Shown: positions 8,395-17,858, counted from the stretch's first letter. The stretch: DNA of 64,000 nucleotides from Filimonas zeae (GCF_014641615.1 NZ_BMIB01000004.1:1-64000), one strand, 5' to 3'. Notes: a model not told the origin generated them from the sequence alone. Numbers and translations: made by a program.

Positions 8395-11300
8395 TTAGAA
8401 AATGAAACGTAAAGTAAACTGGCTCATCCAACGGGCAGTAAAGCTCGGTGCAGTGCTGGTGCTTACGTTAGCTTCAGACTGTGGTTGTGCAATAGTAGGT
8501 GTAAATCTATACTGAGGAGTAAGATCTGCATTGCTAACATAACCTGCAAAGTCTAACAATCTGAACTGATCGTTGCTCAGGAAATAAGTTCTGCCCCACT
8601 TTCTGTTCAGGAAGTTGGTGAAGTTATTCATATCATAAATCACCTGGAACTTATACTTATGTCCGGAGATTACGAGGTTGAAATCCTGTGCAATTCTCAG
8701 ATCTACTACGTGCTGGAATGGCATTCTATCACCGTTTCTTTCAGCAAACTGACCTCTGTGTGCTTTCAGGTAAGGGTTGCTTTCGATAAATTTATTGAAA
8801 GCCTGCTTTTGCTGGTCAGGAGTGTAAGTAACTGTGTTAGGTGAAGTACCTACTGTGTTAGACAGGAAGGTCATTGAAGCAACTTCGCCTTGTGTTGGAA
8901 TGTAAACCAGGTCGCTGGTAACACTGCTTGATGGAGCAGCATCTCTTACCATACCTGCGTTACCACCATATACATAGCTGAAGCGGTTACCAGACTGTCC
9001 GTTGTACACCAGAGATACTGTAGTTGCTAATCTGCCACCTGCATAGTTAAAGGTTTTGCCACCGTATGCAAAGAACCTGTGGCCCATATCAAAATCAGAA
9101 TAGGAAGTAGAGCTGATGCTATTTCTACCGTTAACAGTTTCCATAAACTGCCACTGAGAAGTGTTGGTAGAACTGGTAGGCTCATGAATCACGGTTGCTC
9201 TGCCATAGTTATAGTTGGCGTTAAACGACCAGCCGTTTCTAAAGCGTTTGTCAACAGTAAAGGTTACGTTATAAGAACTTCCTTTTTTAGCACCGTCATA
9301 GTTAGACAGCAGAATAGCAGAACCATAAGGGCTGGTTGTACCATCTACAGGTAACCAGGCATTGTCAGCCAGATACACATTACGTGAGCCGGGGCCTTTA
9401 GAAGTACCTATAGCCGGAGCCAGGTTAATGTTGGTATAATAAACTTCGTTTACGTTTTTAGTGTAGCTACCTTCCAGAGAAAGGGTCCAGCCATCACCCA
9501 CCTGCTTGTCAATAGCTAATGAGGTACGGAATACTTTAGGCAGTCTGAACTTAGAAGAAATCAGGTTCAGGTTACCTTTTGTAAGTGTAGCACCCAAATC
9601 AGCTGCTCTGTATTGTCCGTATGGATTAGGACGAAACGCAATACTTGGGTTGTTTACAGAAAGACCAGCCTGGTAGAAGCCGTTGTTGTTGTAGATACCG
9701 CCGGGCCATACCAGAGGAATACGACCGGTGAACATACCTGTTCCACCACGAAGAGTGATACCTGCTGCAGGTATTTTATAGGTAAAACCAAATCTTGGAG
9801 AAACAGATACAGGAACAGTTGGTTTTAAACCGGAACGCGCTCCTTTTAAATCATAATACTGCTCAAATACTGGGATAGCAGTATTATTAGTATAATCATC
9901 TGTACCTGGTTTGGTTAAGAAGTTGAAATAATCAGCTCGCACACCAAAGTTCAACGTCAGGTTATCAGTAGGTCTGAATTCATCGTTGAAAAACAGGGCC
10001 AGACGCAAAGTTTTAAACTTGGCAGCCGCGCTTGTTGTTTCGTCAGTTTTGTTATCTACCAACGGATAACCAACCTGGTAACGGGTAGGATTTGCTCCTG
10101 TTAAAAATGCATTTACAGAACCATAAGTATAGTTACCAAAAGTATTCTGAATAAAGGCATTATATACATCGCTCATTTCGTTATCTGTACCTACAGAGAA
10201 AGAGTGCTTACCGGTGCTGAACTTATAAGCATCGAATAAGGTATAGTTTTTCTGCGTTAACAGGTTAACAGTAGAACTGTTGTCTGTACCAAATATAATA
10301 GAACCGGCACCATCTGTAAGGGTTACTCTTGGAAAAGGGTTACCCAGCGGATCGCGGTTGTCTTTTACATTTGTATAAGTAATCAGCAATCTGTTGCTTG
10401 CTCCATGATTAAGGCTGGTTCTTAATTCAGCAGAAGCGGAGTGGCTGGTAGATGGAAACTTATAACCGTTGTTGTAAAAGTTAATGGTTCTTGAGCTGGA
10501 TGAAGAAACGTTGTTACGCTCTCCGTCATTATAACGGTAGCTTAAAGACAGTTTGTTTTTGTTGCTGATGTTCCAGTCAATTTTTGCAGTAATCCTGTTT
10601 GCCTTTACTTTTTCGGGGTTATTAATAAAACCACCGCCGTTGTAATTATATCTTCTCAGCAGGGTATCAGCAAGCGCCTGTAATGCAGCACCTTTGGTAT
10701 TACCTGTATAGAATGAAGTATCAAAAGGTTGTGGTCTTTCATCACGCTGCATTTCGCCGCTGATAAAATAAAACAACTTGTTTTTAATAATCGGACCACC
10801 TAATGTAAAACCAGTGGTTTTGTTGCTGAAATCAGGTATTTTAATGGCATTAGACTTATTACCGGTTGGTGTTTTACCTGCCAGAGACTGGTTTCTGAAC
10901 ACGTGGTATATAGAACCTCCGAATGTGTTGGTACCTGACTTGGTAACCACGTTAATACCACCACCGGTAAAGTTACCCAGAGAGGCATCATAAGGAGAAA
11001 TCATTACCTGAATCTGATCAATCGCATCAAGAGAGATAGGAGCGATATTAGCCTGACCACCATTGGTGCCAGATGCTGCCAGACCAAATACGTCGTTATT
11101 AATAGCACCATCAATATAGAAGGCATTGTAACGGTTGTTTTGACCGGCAATAGATATAGCACCTTCGTTAGAAGTATACTTTACCTGTGGAGTTGCTCTT
11201 AAGTAGTCGGTAATGTTACGGCCTACAGTAGGAAGAACAGCCAGTCTTTCTTTGCCCAGGCTGGTACCCACGCCGTTTTTGCCTTGTACAGCACGGCCTG

Positions 11301-11658
11301 TTACCACTACACCCGCCAGTTCGTTTGACTTGTCCTGCATGTCAATGTCGATCTTTGGGGCTTCACCCAGAACCAGAAATACGTCTTTCCGTGTAACTGT
11401 TTCCAGATTTACAAAACTTACGGTGATAGTGTATGGACCACCTGGGGTCATATCACCGATAGTGTACTTTCCTCCTCCCTTACTGATTGTCTGATAAACG
11501 CTTCCTGTGGGTTCGTGTTTGGCCACAATAACTGCTCCGTCGAGCGCTGCTCCTGTCGGAGCTTTAACCGTACCGCCCAGGGTACTGGTTGTTACCTGTG
11601 CCATAATCATACAGAAAGGCACGAATAGCAGAGCTGCTAGTAACGCAAATTTCCTCAT
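8395..11658 (-). CDS. Oar-like TonB-dependent outer-membrane receptor
   Basis: About 1087 residues from ATG 11658, chosen because it gives a clean signal peptide (MRKFALLAALLFVPFCMIMA); the upstream ATG at 11706 adds an unlikely leader. Domain order: carboxypeptidase-regulatory-like domain (TLGGTVKAPTGAALDGA), TonB plug (LPTVGRNITDYLRATPQVK through INVVTKSGTNTFGGS), then a roughly 800-residue beta-barrel ending in FTLRFIF with the usual terminal Phe. This layout matches the Oar family, large receptors in Bacteroidota and myxobacteria linked to uptake or export of proteins or large ligands. It is not a SusC, and no SusD gene is beside it. The ligand cannot be told. A Gly-Ser-rich barrel and a downstream hairpin terminator are visible. 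Confidence 0.9.
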   Translation of the reverse strand: MRKFALLAALLFVPFCMIMAQVTTSTLGGTVKAPTGAALDGAVIVAKHEPTGSVYQTISKGGGKYTIGDMTPGGPYTITVSFVNLETVTRKDVFLVLGEAPKIDIDMQDKSNELAGVVVTGRAVQGKNGVGTSLGKERLAVLPTVGRNITDYLRATPQVKYTSNEGAISIAGQNNRYNAFYIDGAINNDVFGLAASGTNGGQANIAPISLDAIDQIQVMISPYDASLGNFTGGGINVVTKSGTNTFGGSIYHVFRNQSLAGKTPTGNKSNAIKIPDFSNKTTGFTLGGPIIKNKLFYFISGEMQRDERPQPFDTSFYTGNTKGAALQALADTLLRRYNYNGGGFINNPEKVKANRITAKIDWNISNKNKLSLSYRYNDGERNNVSSSSSRTINFYNNGYKFPSTSHSASAELRTSLNHGASNRLLITYTNVKDNRDPLGNPFPRVTLTDGAGSIIFGTDNSSTVNLLTQKNYTLFDAYKFSTGKHSFSVGTDNEMSDVYNAFIQNTFGNYTYGSVNAFLTGANPTRYQVGYPLVDNKTDETTSAAAKFKTLRLALFFNDEFRPTDNLTLNFGVRADYFNFLTKPGTDDYTNNTAIPVFEQYYDLKGARSGLKPTVPVSVSPRFGFTYKIPAAGITLRGGTGMFTGRIPLVWPGGIYNNNGFYQAGLSVNNPSIAFRPNPYGQYRAADLGATLTKGNLNLISSKFRLPKVFRTSLAIDKQVGDGWTLSLEGSYTKNVNEVYYTNINLAPAIGTSKGPGSRNVYLADNAWLPVDGTTSPYGSAILLSNYDGAKKGSSYNVTFTVDKRFRNGWSFNANYNYGRATVIHEPTSSTNTSQWQFMETVNGRNSISSTSYSDFDMGHRFFAYGGKTFNYAGGRLATTVSLVYNGQSGNRFSYVYGGNAGMVRDAAPSSSVTSDLVYIPTQGEVASMTFLSNTVGTSPNTVTYTPDQQKQAFNKFIESNPYLKAHRGQFAERNGDRMPFQHVVDLRIAQDFNLVISGHKYKFQVIYDMNNFTNFLNRKWGRTYFLSNDQFRLLDFAGYVSNADLTPQYRFTPTIAQPQSEANVSTSTAPSFTARWMSQFTLRFIF

Positions 11659-11843
11659 GTTAAGCTTTTTACTTTGATGTGTGTTTACGGATGCAAAGAA
11701 AAACAATATTATGTTGCAGATTTCAACATTATGTTAACAGTTTATTATGGATGTTATAACATTTCCCCACTTTAATTATATTTTAATCAAAATGCAGCAC
11801 TTTCCTTCCGTATAGCGTAACAACAACAACGGTGGCAAAAGCG

Positions 11844-11851
11844 TATTTTTG
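11844..11851 (+). promoter_or_regulatory. -7 element TATTTTTG upstream of ribBA
   Basis: TATTTTTG matches TAnnTTTG exactly, 17 bases before the ribBA start, implying a leader of only about 10 bases. I see no clear TTTG at -33. No FMN riboswitch fits in the 162-base gap between ribBA and the divergent receptor gene. Confidence 0.45.
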
Positions 11852-11868
11852 TGTCTTAATCGCAGATT

Positions 11869-13074
11869 ATGCTGGATAGTATCGAAAGTGCAATAGAAGA
11901 CTTGAAAAATGGTAAGCTGGTTATTGTAGTGGACGATGAAGACCGTGAAAATGAAGGTGACTTTGTTACCGCCGCCCGCAACGTGACTCCTGAAATTATC
12001 AATTTTATGAGCAAAGAAGGCAGAGGCCTTATTTGCACCCCCATCACAGAGGAAAGGGCAGAAGAACTGCAACTGGAATTGATGGTGAACAATAATACGG
12101 CTTTACATGCCACTCCTTTTACCGTAAGTATTGATTTGCTGGGGCATGGATGTACCACCGGTATCAGCGCCCACGACCGTGCTAAAACGGTACAGGCCCT
12201 TATTGATCCGTCTACTACCCCGAAAGATCTGGGTCGCCCTGGTCATATATTCCCCTTACGCGCCCGTAGCGGTGGCGTATTACGCCGCAGCGGACACACT
12301 GAGGCTACGGTAGACCTGGCCCGCCTGGCTGGTTTTGAGCCTGCCGGCGTACTGGTGGAAATTATGAATGAAGATGGCACCATGGCACGTTTACCGGAAC
12401 TGAAAGAGATTGCCAAAAAATTCGATCTGAAAATAGTATCTATTAAAGACCTGATTGAGTACCGCCTGAAGGAGGATTCGCTGATTGAAGAAGTAGTACG
12501 TGTGGATATGCCTACTCAATACGGCTTCTTTAAGCTGGTGGCTTTTAAAGAAAAGAACACGCAGAACGAACATCTGGCCTTAATTAAGGGCGAGTGGGAA
12601 AAAGATGAGCCGGTATTAACCCGGGTACACAGTAGCTGTTTTACCGGCGATATACTGGGCAGTTTCCGTTGCGATTGTGGCGAACAACTGCATAAAGCCA
12701 TGAAAATGGTAGAGGCTGAAGGCAAGGGTATTATATTATATATGAACCAGGAAGGGCGTGGTATAGGGCTGATGAACAAACTGAAAGCCTATAAACTGCA
12801 GGAAGGTGGCATGGATACCGTAGAAGCCAACCAGCACCTGGGCTTTGATATGGATTTACGGGATTATGGTGTAGGTGCACAGATTTTATGTCACCTGAAT
12901 GCCACCCGCCTGAAGCTGATGAGCAATAATCCGCGCAAGCGTGCCGGCCTGCACGGCTATGGCATTGAAATTGTTGACGTTGTACCCATTGAGGTAAGCC
13001 CCAACCCCTATAATGAGAAATACTTGCAGACAAAAAGGGACAAACTGGGCCATAACATCTTATCCAATAAATAA
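11869..13074 (+). CDS. ribBA: RibBA: DHBP synthase / GTP cyclohydrolase II
   Basis: A 401-residue bifunctional enzyme that starts riboflavin synthesis on both branches. The N-terminal half (about 1-200) makes 3,4-dihydroxy-2-butanone 4-phosphate from ribulose 5-phosphate; the acidic metal-binding loop DDEDRENEGD is at residues 22-31, with HGCTTGIS and RSGHTEA further on. The C-terminal half (about 205-398) is GTP cyclohydrolase II, with zinc ligands Cys257, Cys268 and Cys270 (CFTGDILGSFRCDC) and the NQEGRGIGL loop. Both active sites look intact and the length is standard. Only 29 bases separate it from the stressosome operon, so read-through is possible, though no functional tie is known to me. 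Confidence 0.96.
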   Translation: MLDSIESAIEDLKNGKLVIVVDDEDRENEGDFVTAARNVTPEIINFMSKEGRGLICTPITEERAEELQLELMVNNNTALHATPFTVSIDLLGHGCTTGISAHDRAKTVQALIDPSTTPKDLGRPGHIFPLRARSGGVLRRSGHTEATVDLARLAGFEPAGVLVEIMNEDGTMARLPELKEIAKKFDLKIVSIKDLIEYRLKEDSLIEEVVRVDMPTQYGFFKLVAFKEKNTQNEHLALIKGEWEKDEPVLTRVHSSCFTGDILGSFRCDCGEQLHKAMKMVEAEGKGIILYMNQEGRGIGLMNKLKAYKLQEGGMDTVEANQHLGFDMDLRDYGVGAQILCHLNATRLKLMSNNPRKRAGLHGYGIEIVDVVPIEVSPNPYNEKYLQTKRDKLGHNILSNK

Positions 13075-13103
13075 ACAATACATTTAAATTCAATACAACT
13101 ACA

Positions 13104-13970
13104 ATGTCCAACCAATCGCCCGATCTGGCAAAAACGCTTAGAAAAAAGAGAAACGACATACTGGAACTGTGGATGAAGAACCAACTGGCCGATGTTAGTT
13201 TACGGGAAGATCTGCTAACGAATGAGGAGTTGCGGGCGCAGTCGGAAGAATTACTGGATGTATTATTACAGAATTTAAATGAGAGGAATATTGCAGAGGT
13301 AGAATCTGCTGATTTTGAACCGGTGGTGGAAGTACTTTCCGGTATTTCCATCAGCCGGGCCAAACAAGGTTTTACGCCCCGTGAAACCGGCTTGTACATT
13401 TTTAGCCTGAAAGATGCCCTTTTAACAGTGGTTCAACAGGAACTGAAAGATGATCCTGCGCAACTGGTAACCGCTGTGCTTACCATCAGCAAGCTGGTTG
13501 ACAGCTTTGGCGTTACCACTTTTGAAACCTTTATTAAAGGGCGTGAAGAAGTAATTCTGCGCCAGACAGATGAAATAACAGAAATATCTACCCCGGTAAT
13601 TCAGTTGTGGGATAATATACTGGCGCTGCCTATTATTGGTACGCTGGATAGCTCCCGCACACAGGTGGTAATGGAAAACCTGTTACAACAAATTGTAGAT
13701 ACCGGCAGCAGCATTGCTATTCTGGATATTTCCGGTGTACCTGCTGTAGATTCACTGGTAGCACAACACCTCATTAAAACAGTAAGCGCCACCCGCTTGA
13801 TGGGTGCAGAGTGTATTATAAGCGGCATACGCCCTGAAATAGCCCAAACCGTGGTACACCTGGGTATTGATTTATCTAATATTGTTACAAAGGCCTCCCT
13901 GGCCAGCGCGCTTCGGTACGCTTTCGGTATGTTACAGCTGGATGTAAAGAAAACTATAAGAGAAAAATAA
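13104..13970 (+). CDS. RsbR-like stressosome scaffold protein
   Basis: 288 residues. The N-terminal half (about 1-150) is all-helical, like the globin-like sensor domain of RsbR proteins. The C-terminal half (about 165-280) is a STAS domain very close to RsbRA, including the MENLLQQI and GIRPEIAQTVV stretches. In RsbR two sites are phosphorylated by RsbT. The likely equivalents here are Thr163 (EISTPVI) and Ser217 (PAVDSLV); the second is Ser rather than Thr. RsbR and RsbS build the icosahedral stressosome that holds RsbT until stress is sensed. It is the first gene of a tight six-gene operon. What the sensor domain detects is unknown. Confidence 0.9.
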   Translation: MSNQSPDLAKTLRKKRNDILELWMKNQLADVSLREDLLTNEELRAQSEELLDVLLQNLNERNIAEVESADFEPVVEVLSGISISRAKQGFTPRETGLYIFSLKDALLTVVQQELKDDPAQLVTAVLTISKLVDSFGVTTFETFIKGREEVILRQTDEITEISTPVIQLWDNILALPIIGTLDSSRTQVVMENLLQQIVDTGSSIAILDISGVPAVDSLVAQHLIKTVSATRLMGAECIISGIRPEIAQTVVHLGIDLSNIVTKASLASALRYAFGMLQLDVKKTIREK

Positions 13971-13986
13971 CAGGCTTAATAATCCT

Positions 13987-14385
13987 ATGGATAAAATTCC
14001 TATTCTCCGGATGGGTCATTTTTTACTGGTGACCATACAAACTGACCTGTATGACAGGCTGGCCATGTCGCTGGAAGCAGACCTTGTTCAGATGGTAAGT
14101 AAAACCAATGCTAAAGGTGTATTGATTGATATTTCTGCCCAGAGTATTGTGGATTCATTTATGGGGAGAATTATCGGCAATATTGCCAGTATGTGTAAAA
14201 TTTTGGATGCAGAAACAGTGGTGGTGGGTATGCAACCTGCGGTTGCTATTACGCTGATTGAGCTGGGACTGGAACTGAAAGGTGTGCACACGGCACTGAA
14301 TGTGGAGAAAGGCATGGAACTGTTGCAAACGAAAATCATTCTCCCTACCGAAGACACCTCTGACGACGATGATTATTCCGCTTAA
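13987..14385 (+). CDS. RsbS-like STAS protein
   Basis: 132 residues, a single STAS domain with an acidic tail (EDTSDDDDYSA). Ser57 in IVDSFMGRI aligns with the serine of RsbS that RsbT phosphorylates to trigger release. It follows the RsbR gene by 16 bases, and its last 17 bases overlap the start of the RsbT gene, typical of the conserved R-S-T order. It should form the stressosome core with RsbR. The acidic C-terminal extension is longer than I would expect for RsbS. Confidence 0.9.
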   Translation: MDKIPILRMGHFLLVTIQTDLYDRLAMSLEADLVQMVSKTNAKGVLIDISAQSIVDSFMGRIIGNIASMCKILDAETVVVGMQPAVAITLIELGLELKGVHTALNVEKGMELLQTKIILPTEDTSDDDDYSA

Positions 14386-14782
14386 CAAGGAAGCCGTTGA
14401 GGTAAAAAAAGAGCAGGATACCATTTTTTTACGCAACCGCATTAAAGAATGCGCTACTAAAACAGGCATGGGTCTGGTAAATCAGACCAAGCTTATTACC
14501 GCTGCCAGTGAACTGGCGCGTAACATGCTGCGTTACGCAGGCGGTGGAAACGTACTGGTTGAAACGGTTAGCAAAGGCCGTGAAAATGGTGTTAGGCTAA
14601 CCTTTAAAGATACAGGTCCGGGAATTCCTGATATTGCCATGGCTATGAAAGATGGATACTCCACCGGTAAAAGCCTGGGGCTGGGTTTACCCGGAACCAA
14701 AAGGCTGGTAAGCGAGTTTGATATTAAAAGTACACCGGGCACAGGAACTGTGATAACGATTATAAAATGGAAAAATGGCTAA
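14369..14782 (+). CDS. RsbT-like switch serine kinase
   Basis: About 137 residues from ATG 14369 (MIIPLNKEAVEV). An upstream in-frame ATG at 14300 lies deep inside rsbS and would add 23 residues with no family match. It is a GHKL ATPase of the RsbT type: N-box SELARNMLRYAG and G1 box DTGPGIPD, followed by the GKSLGLGLPGTKRL lid. RsbT phosphorylates RsbR and RsbS, leaves the stressosome and then activates a downstream partner, a phosphatase in Bacillus. Here the phosphatase gene follows directly, overlapping by 8 bases. Confidence 0.9.
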   Translation: MIIPLNKEAVEVKKEQDTIFLRNRIKECATKTGMGLVNQTKLITAASELARNMLRYAGGGNVLVETVSKGRENGVRLTFKDTGPGIPDIAMAMKDGYSTGKSLGLGLPGTKRLVSEFDIKSTPGTGTVITIIKWKNG

Positions 14783-15794
14783 ACCCCACCATATCGCATT
14801 TGATGTAACAGACCGTAGTTATTTAGCCCTGATAAAAAAAGACATCCATTCACTGGCCCTACAAGTTGATTTTACTGCAACAAAAGTAGCTGAGATAGAT
14901 ATTGTGGTAGCTGAACTGGCCTCCAATCTATTGAAATATGGCAAAGAAGGGCAATTGCTGGTTAAATCCGTATCAGAACATAACTATTCCGGAATTGAAT
15001 TAATAAGTATAGATAAAGGGCCCGGCATGTCGGATGTAAGCCGTATGCTGGAAGATGGTGTTTCTACCGGTAACACATTGGGCCAGGGCCTTGGCGCTAT
15101 TAAAAGACTGTCGGATGTTTTTCAGGTATATACTGTAAAGGGGTGGGGTACCGTGGTACTATCACGTATCTTTAACAAACCTCCTGCCCCACACAAACGT
15201 ATGCTGGCCGAAGTACGATCTATTGTTGTACCTAAACCTGGCGAAACCTTTTGTGGCGATGCTATGTGCTGTAAGTACACCCCGCATAGCGTATCTATAT
15301 TACTGGGTGATGGTCTGGGGCATGGCCCCGAAGCTGCCAAAGTGGCTACTGCTGCCGTAAACGCCTTTCAGGAATGTACTGAAAGCAGCCCGGCAGAAGT
15401 AATCCGTTATATACACCAGGCTGTAAGAAAAACACGCGGCTTGGTAGGCACGGTGGCTACGTTCAATTTTACCAGCCGCAGCTGGCTGGTATGCGGTGTA
15501 GGCAATATATCCTGCCGTATAGGAAGCAGTACCGACCAGTTTAAAAACAATTTATCCTATAATGGTATTATAGGAATGAACATACCTTCTACCATTAACG
15601 ATCAGGAAATTGCCTGGGTGCCTGGTCAGCAGATATTACTTTATTCAGACGGATTAAAGTCGCGCCTGGAGCTTTACAGGAATCCGGCTATCTATAAACA
15701 CGATGCTTCTATTCTGGCCGCAGCTTTGTATAAAGATTATGCACGGCAAACAGACGACATGTCTGTGGTGGTGGGCAAAATAAACCTGACATGA
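14775..15794 (+). CDS. RsbW/T-like ATPase fused to SpoIIE-type phosphatase
   Basis: 339 residues with two parts. Residues 1-130 form a second GHKL anti-sigma-kinase-like domain (N-box ELASNLLKYG, G1 box DKGPGMSD, lid GQGLGAIKRL). Residues about 145-339 are a compact PP2C/SpoIIE phosphatase (GDAMCCKY; LLGDGLGHGPEAA with metal-binding Asp; LYSDGLKSRL; DDMSVVV). RsbX, which resets Bacillus stressosomes by dephosphorylating RsbR and RsbS, is a phosphatase of this type without the kinase domain. I therefore infer an RsbX-like reset role with an added kinase-like module. Whether the ATPase part is a kinase or only a docking domain is unknown. It overlaps the RsbT gene by 8 bases. Confidence 0.87.
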   Translation: MAKPHHIAFDVTDRSYLALIKKDIHSLALQVDFTATKVAEIDIVVAELASNLLKYGKEGQLLVKSVSEHNYSGIELISIDKGPGMSDVSRMLEDGVSTGNTLGQGLGAIKRLSDVFQVYTVKGWGTVVLSRIFNKPPAPHKRMLAEVRSIVVPKPGETFCGDAMCCKYTPHSVSILLGDGLGHGPEAAKVATAAVNAFQECTESSPAEVIRYIHQAVRKTRGLVGTVATFNFTSRSWLVCGVGNISCRIGSSTDQFKNNLSYNGIIGMNIPSTINDQEIAWVPGQQILLYSDGLKSRLELYRNPAIYKHDASILAAALYKDYARQTDDMSVVVGKINLT

Positions 15795-15795
15795 C

Positions 15796-17442
15796 ATGAA
15801 AGAGATAGCTAAGGTATCCTTACAAAACGAAATGGATCTGATTCTCTCCCACCGCCGCTCTATGAAGCTGGCTGAGCTGGCAGGTCTGTCTCTTTCAGCA
15901 CAAACCACTTTTGCCACAGCTGTATCAGAGGTTGCGAGGGATGTTATTGATAATGGTATTAATGGCTATCTGGTTTTGGGTATTTATACCGCCACGCCTC
16001 AGAAATCAGTAGCCGCTTATATTTACGACAGTCGTACCAATTTAAGCCTGCAGGCACCAGCGCTGCAAAACGCCCGTAAACTGGTAAACCGTTTTCAGTA
16101 TACCGGCACTCCGGAAGCTTCGTGCATTGAAATGTATTATCACTTACCCACAGTGGTTCGCCAGCTGGACCAGAAGATAACAGAATGGCAGGAGCAGTTT
16201 AATTATGACGCCCCCATTTCTCCCTACGATGAAATTAAACGCAAAAACGAGCAGTTACAGGAACTGGCCGACCGGCTGAAAGCCAGCGAAAACCAATACC
16301 GGGTACTTACCAATGCCCTGCCGTTAATAATATTTACCCTTAACAGGAAAGGCAGTATTGTATACGCCAATAACTGGATGCATACCTATACAGGATTTAC
16401 GCCTGACCAGATTAACACTGCTAACTGGAAACAAGTGCTACATCCGGAAGACTACTCCTCTTTTTACTCGCTGCTGGGTGATATTGTAACCACACAGGCA
16501 GGTAACCTTAAACTGCAATGCCGCATACGCGAAGCACACAGCGGCAGCTATATATGGCACCAGGTGTTTGTAGCGCCTTTGCAGGAGGTACACCGGCCCG
16601 ATGATTATTTTATCGGATACATAGTAGACATACACGCTCAGAAAGAGTTTGAGCAGGCTTCGCGCGATAATACGGAGCTGAAAGCCACCCAGCAACGTTT
16701 AAAAGAAAATGAACTGGAGCTGACTCAGAAAATTCACCAACTGAACCGCAGCAATAACGATCTGGAGCAGTTTGCTTATATAGCCAGTCATGATTTACAG
16801 GAGCCGGTGCGGAAGATGATTTTTTACAGTGATTATTTCAGCAAACAATACGCACACCTTACCGATAACAAGGGTAGCATTTACCTGGAAAACATGCTAC
16901 AGGCATCGCACCGTATGCGTAATCTGATTAACGACCTGCTCTCCTATTCTAAAATACGCAAGGAAGTCACTTCTTTTGAACAGGTATCTTTACAAAAAGC
17001 AGCAGGCATTGCCCTACAGGATCTGGAACTGACAATTAAAGAAAAGCAAGCGAAAGTAACCGTAGATGTCCTTCCTGTTATTGAAGGAGATTTTAGCCAG
17101 CTGACACAGGTATTTCAGAATATTGTTTCCAATGCCCTGAAATACAGCAAAGAGCAGGAACCGCTACAGCTACATATTTATCCGGAAACAGACAACACAG
17201 GCATGGTACACCTGCATTTTAAAGACAATGGAATTGGCTTTGATACCCGGTATTTGCCCAAAATGTTTACCCTTTTTCAACGTTTGCACGGAAAAGATGA
17301 ATATGAAGGCACGGGTTTTGGTCTTGCTATTTGCAAAAAAATTGTTGATTTGCATAACGGAGTAATAGACGCTGTGAGTGAGCCGGGTAAAGGCGCCGAC
17401 TTTATAGTTTCGTTACCTGAAACACAAAACAAAAAACAGTAG
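15796..17442 (+). CDS. Histidine kinase with RsbT-like N-terminus and PAS domain
   Basis: 548 residues, cytoplasmic, no membrane segment. Residues about 1-130 look like a degenerate GHKL/RsbT fold: the N-box region reads AVSEVARDVIDNG, but no DxGxG box is visible. A coiled linker follows, then a PAS domain (about 170-285, LPLIIFTLNRKGSIVYAN). The HisKA dimerisation helix has phospho-acceptor His332 (ASHDLQEP), and the HATPase_c has NALKYS, DNGIGFD and GTGFGLAI. It starts one base after the phosphatase gene ends and is followed 4 bases later by a lone receiver. The N-terminal module probably ties this two-component pair to the stressosome proteins; that is inference. Confidence 0.88.
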   Translation: MKEIAKVSLQNEMDLILSHRRSMKLAELAGLSLSAQTTFATAVSEVARDVIDNGINGYLVLGIYTATPQKSVAAYIYDSRTNLSLQAPALQNARKLVNRFQYTGTPEASCIEMYYHLPTVVRQLDQKITEWQEQFNYDAPISPYDEIKRKNEQLQELADRLKASENQYRVLTNALPLIIFTLNRKGSIVYANNWMHTYTGFTPDQINTANWKQVLHPEDYSSFYSLLGDIVTTQAGNLKLQCRIREAHSGSYIWHQVFVAPLQEVHRPDDYFIGYIVDIHAQKEFEQASRDNTELKATQQRLKENELELTQKIHQLNRSNNDLEQFAYIASHDLQEPVRKMIFYSDYFSKQYAHLTDNKGSIYLENMLQASHRMRNLINDLLSYSKIRKEVTSFEQVSLQKAAGIALQDLELTIKEKQAKVTVDVLPVIEGDFSQLTQVFQNIVSNALKYSKEQEPLQLHIYPETDNTGMVHLHFKDNGIGFDTRYLPKMFTLFQRLHGKDEYEGTGFGLAICKKIVDLHNGVIDAVSEPGKGADFIVSLPETQNKKQ

Positions 17443-17446
17443 CGCA

Positions 17447-17854
17447 ATGTCATCAGCCATTAAAATACTGCTAGCAGACGATGATAAAGAGGATCAGCTG
17501 ATATTATCAGATGCGTTTGAGCAAATTGGAATTACGAATGTTGTTCACTTTGTTGACAATGGGGAGAACGCCCTACGGCATCTGGAACAATGTTACGTGG
17601 AAAATGCATTACCCCAACTGATTATACTGGATTTGAATATGCCACGTATGAATGGTACCCAAACCCTACGCCTGGCCAAAAAAGACGAGCGTTTTAAGCA
17701 TATCCCTATTATCATTTACTCCACCTCGCTCAATAACATTGAGAAAGATGAGTGTATACGGCTGGGAGCTCACTCCTATATTATTAAGCCGCTTACGTTT
17801 AGCGAATACGTAAAATCGGCACAGTATTTCTATAATCTTTGTAGCACCAATTAA
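17447..17854 (+). CDS. Stand-alone response regulator (Rcp1-like receiver)
   Basis: 135 residues, one receiver domain and no output domain. Acidic pocket DDDKEDQ near residues 11-17, phosphoryl Asp62 (LDLNMPRMNG), Thr/Ser at IIYSTS and Lys in IIKPLT. Sequence features such as DDDKEDQ and the NIEKDECIRLGAHSYIIKP stretch resemble the Rcp1 group that pairs with PAS or phytochrome kinases. It is the last gene of the stressosome operon and the likely phosphoryl acceptor of the preceding kinase. With no DNA-binding domain, output must go through a protein partner. Confidence 0.9.
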   Translation: MSSAIKILLADDDKEDQLILSDAFEQIGITNVVHFVDNGENALRHLEQCYVENALPQLIILDLNMPRMNGTQTLRLAKKDERFKHIPIIIYSTSLNNIEKDECIRLGAHSYIIKPLTFSEYVKSAQYFYNLCSTN

Positions 17855-17858
17855 AAAA

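Noticed and set aside
14300..14369. Upstream start for the RsbT-like gene at 14300
   Set aside because: It lies inside the RsbS gene and adds residues with no family similarity.
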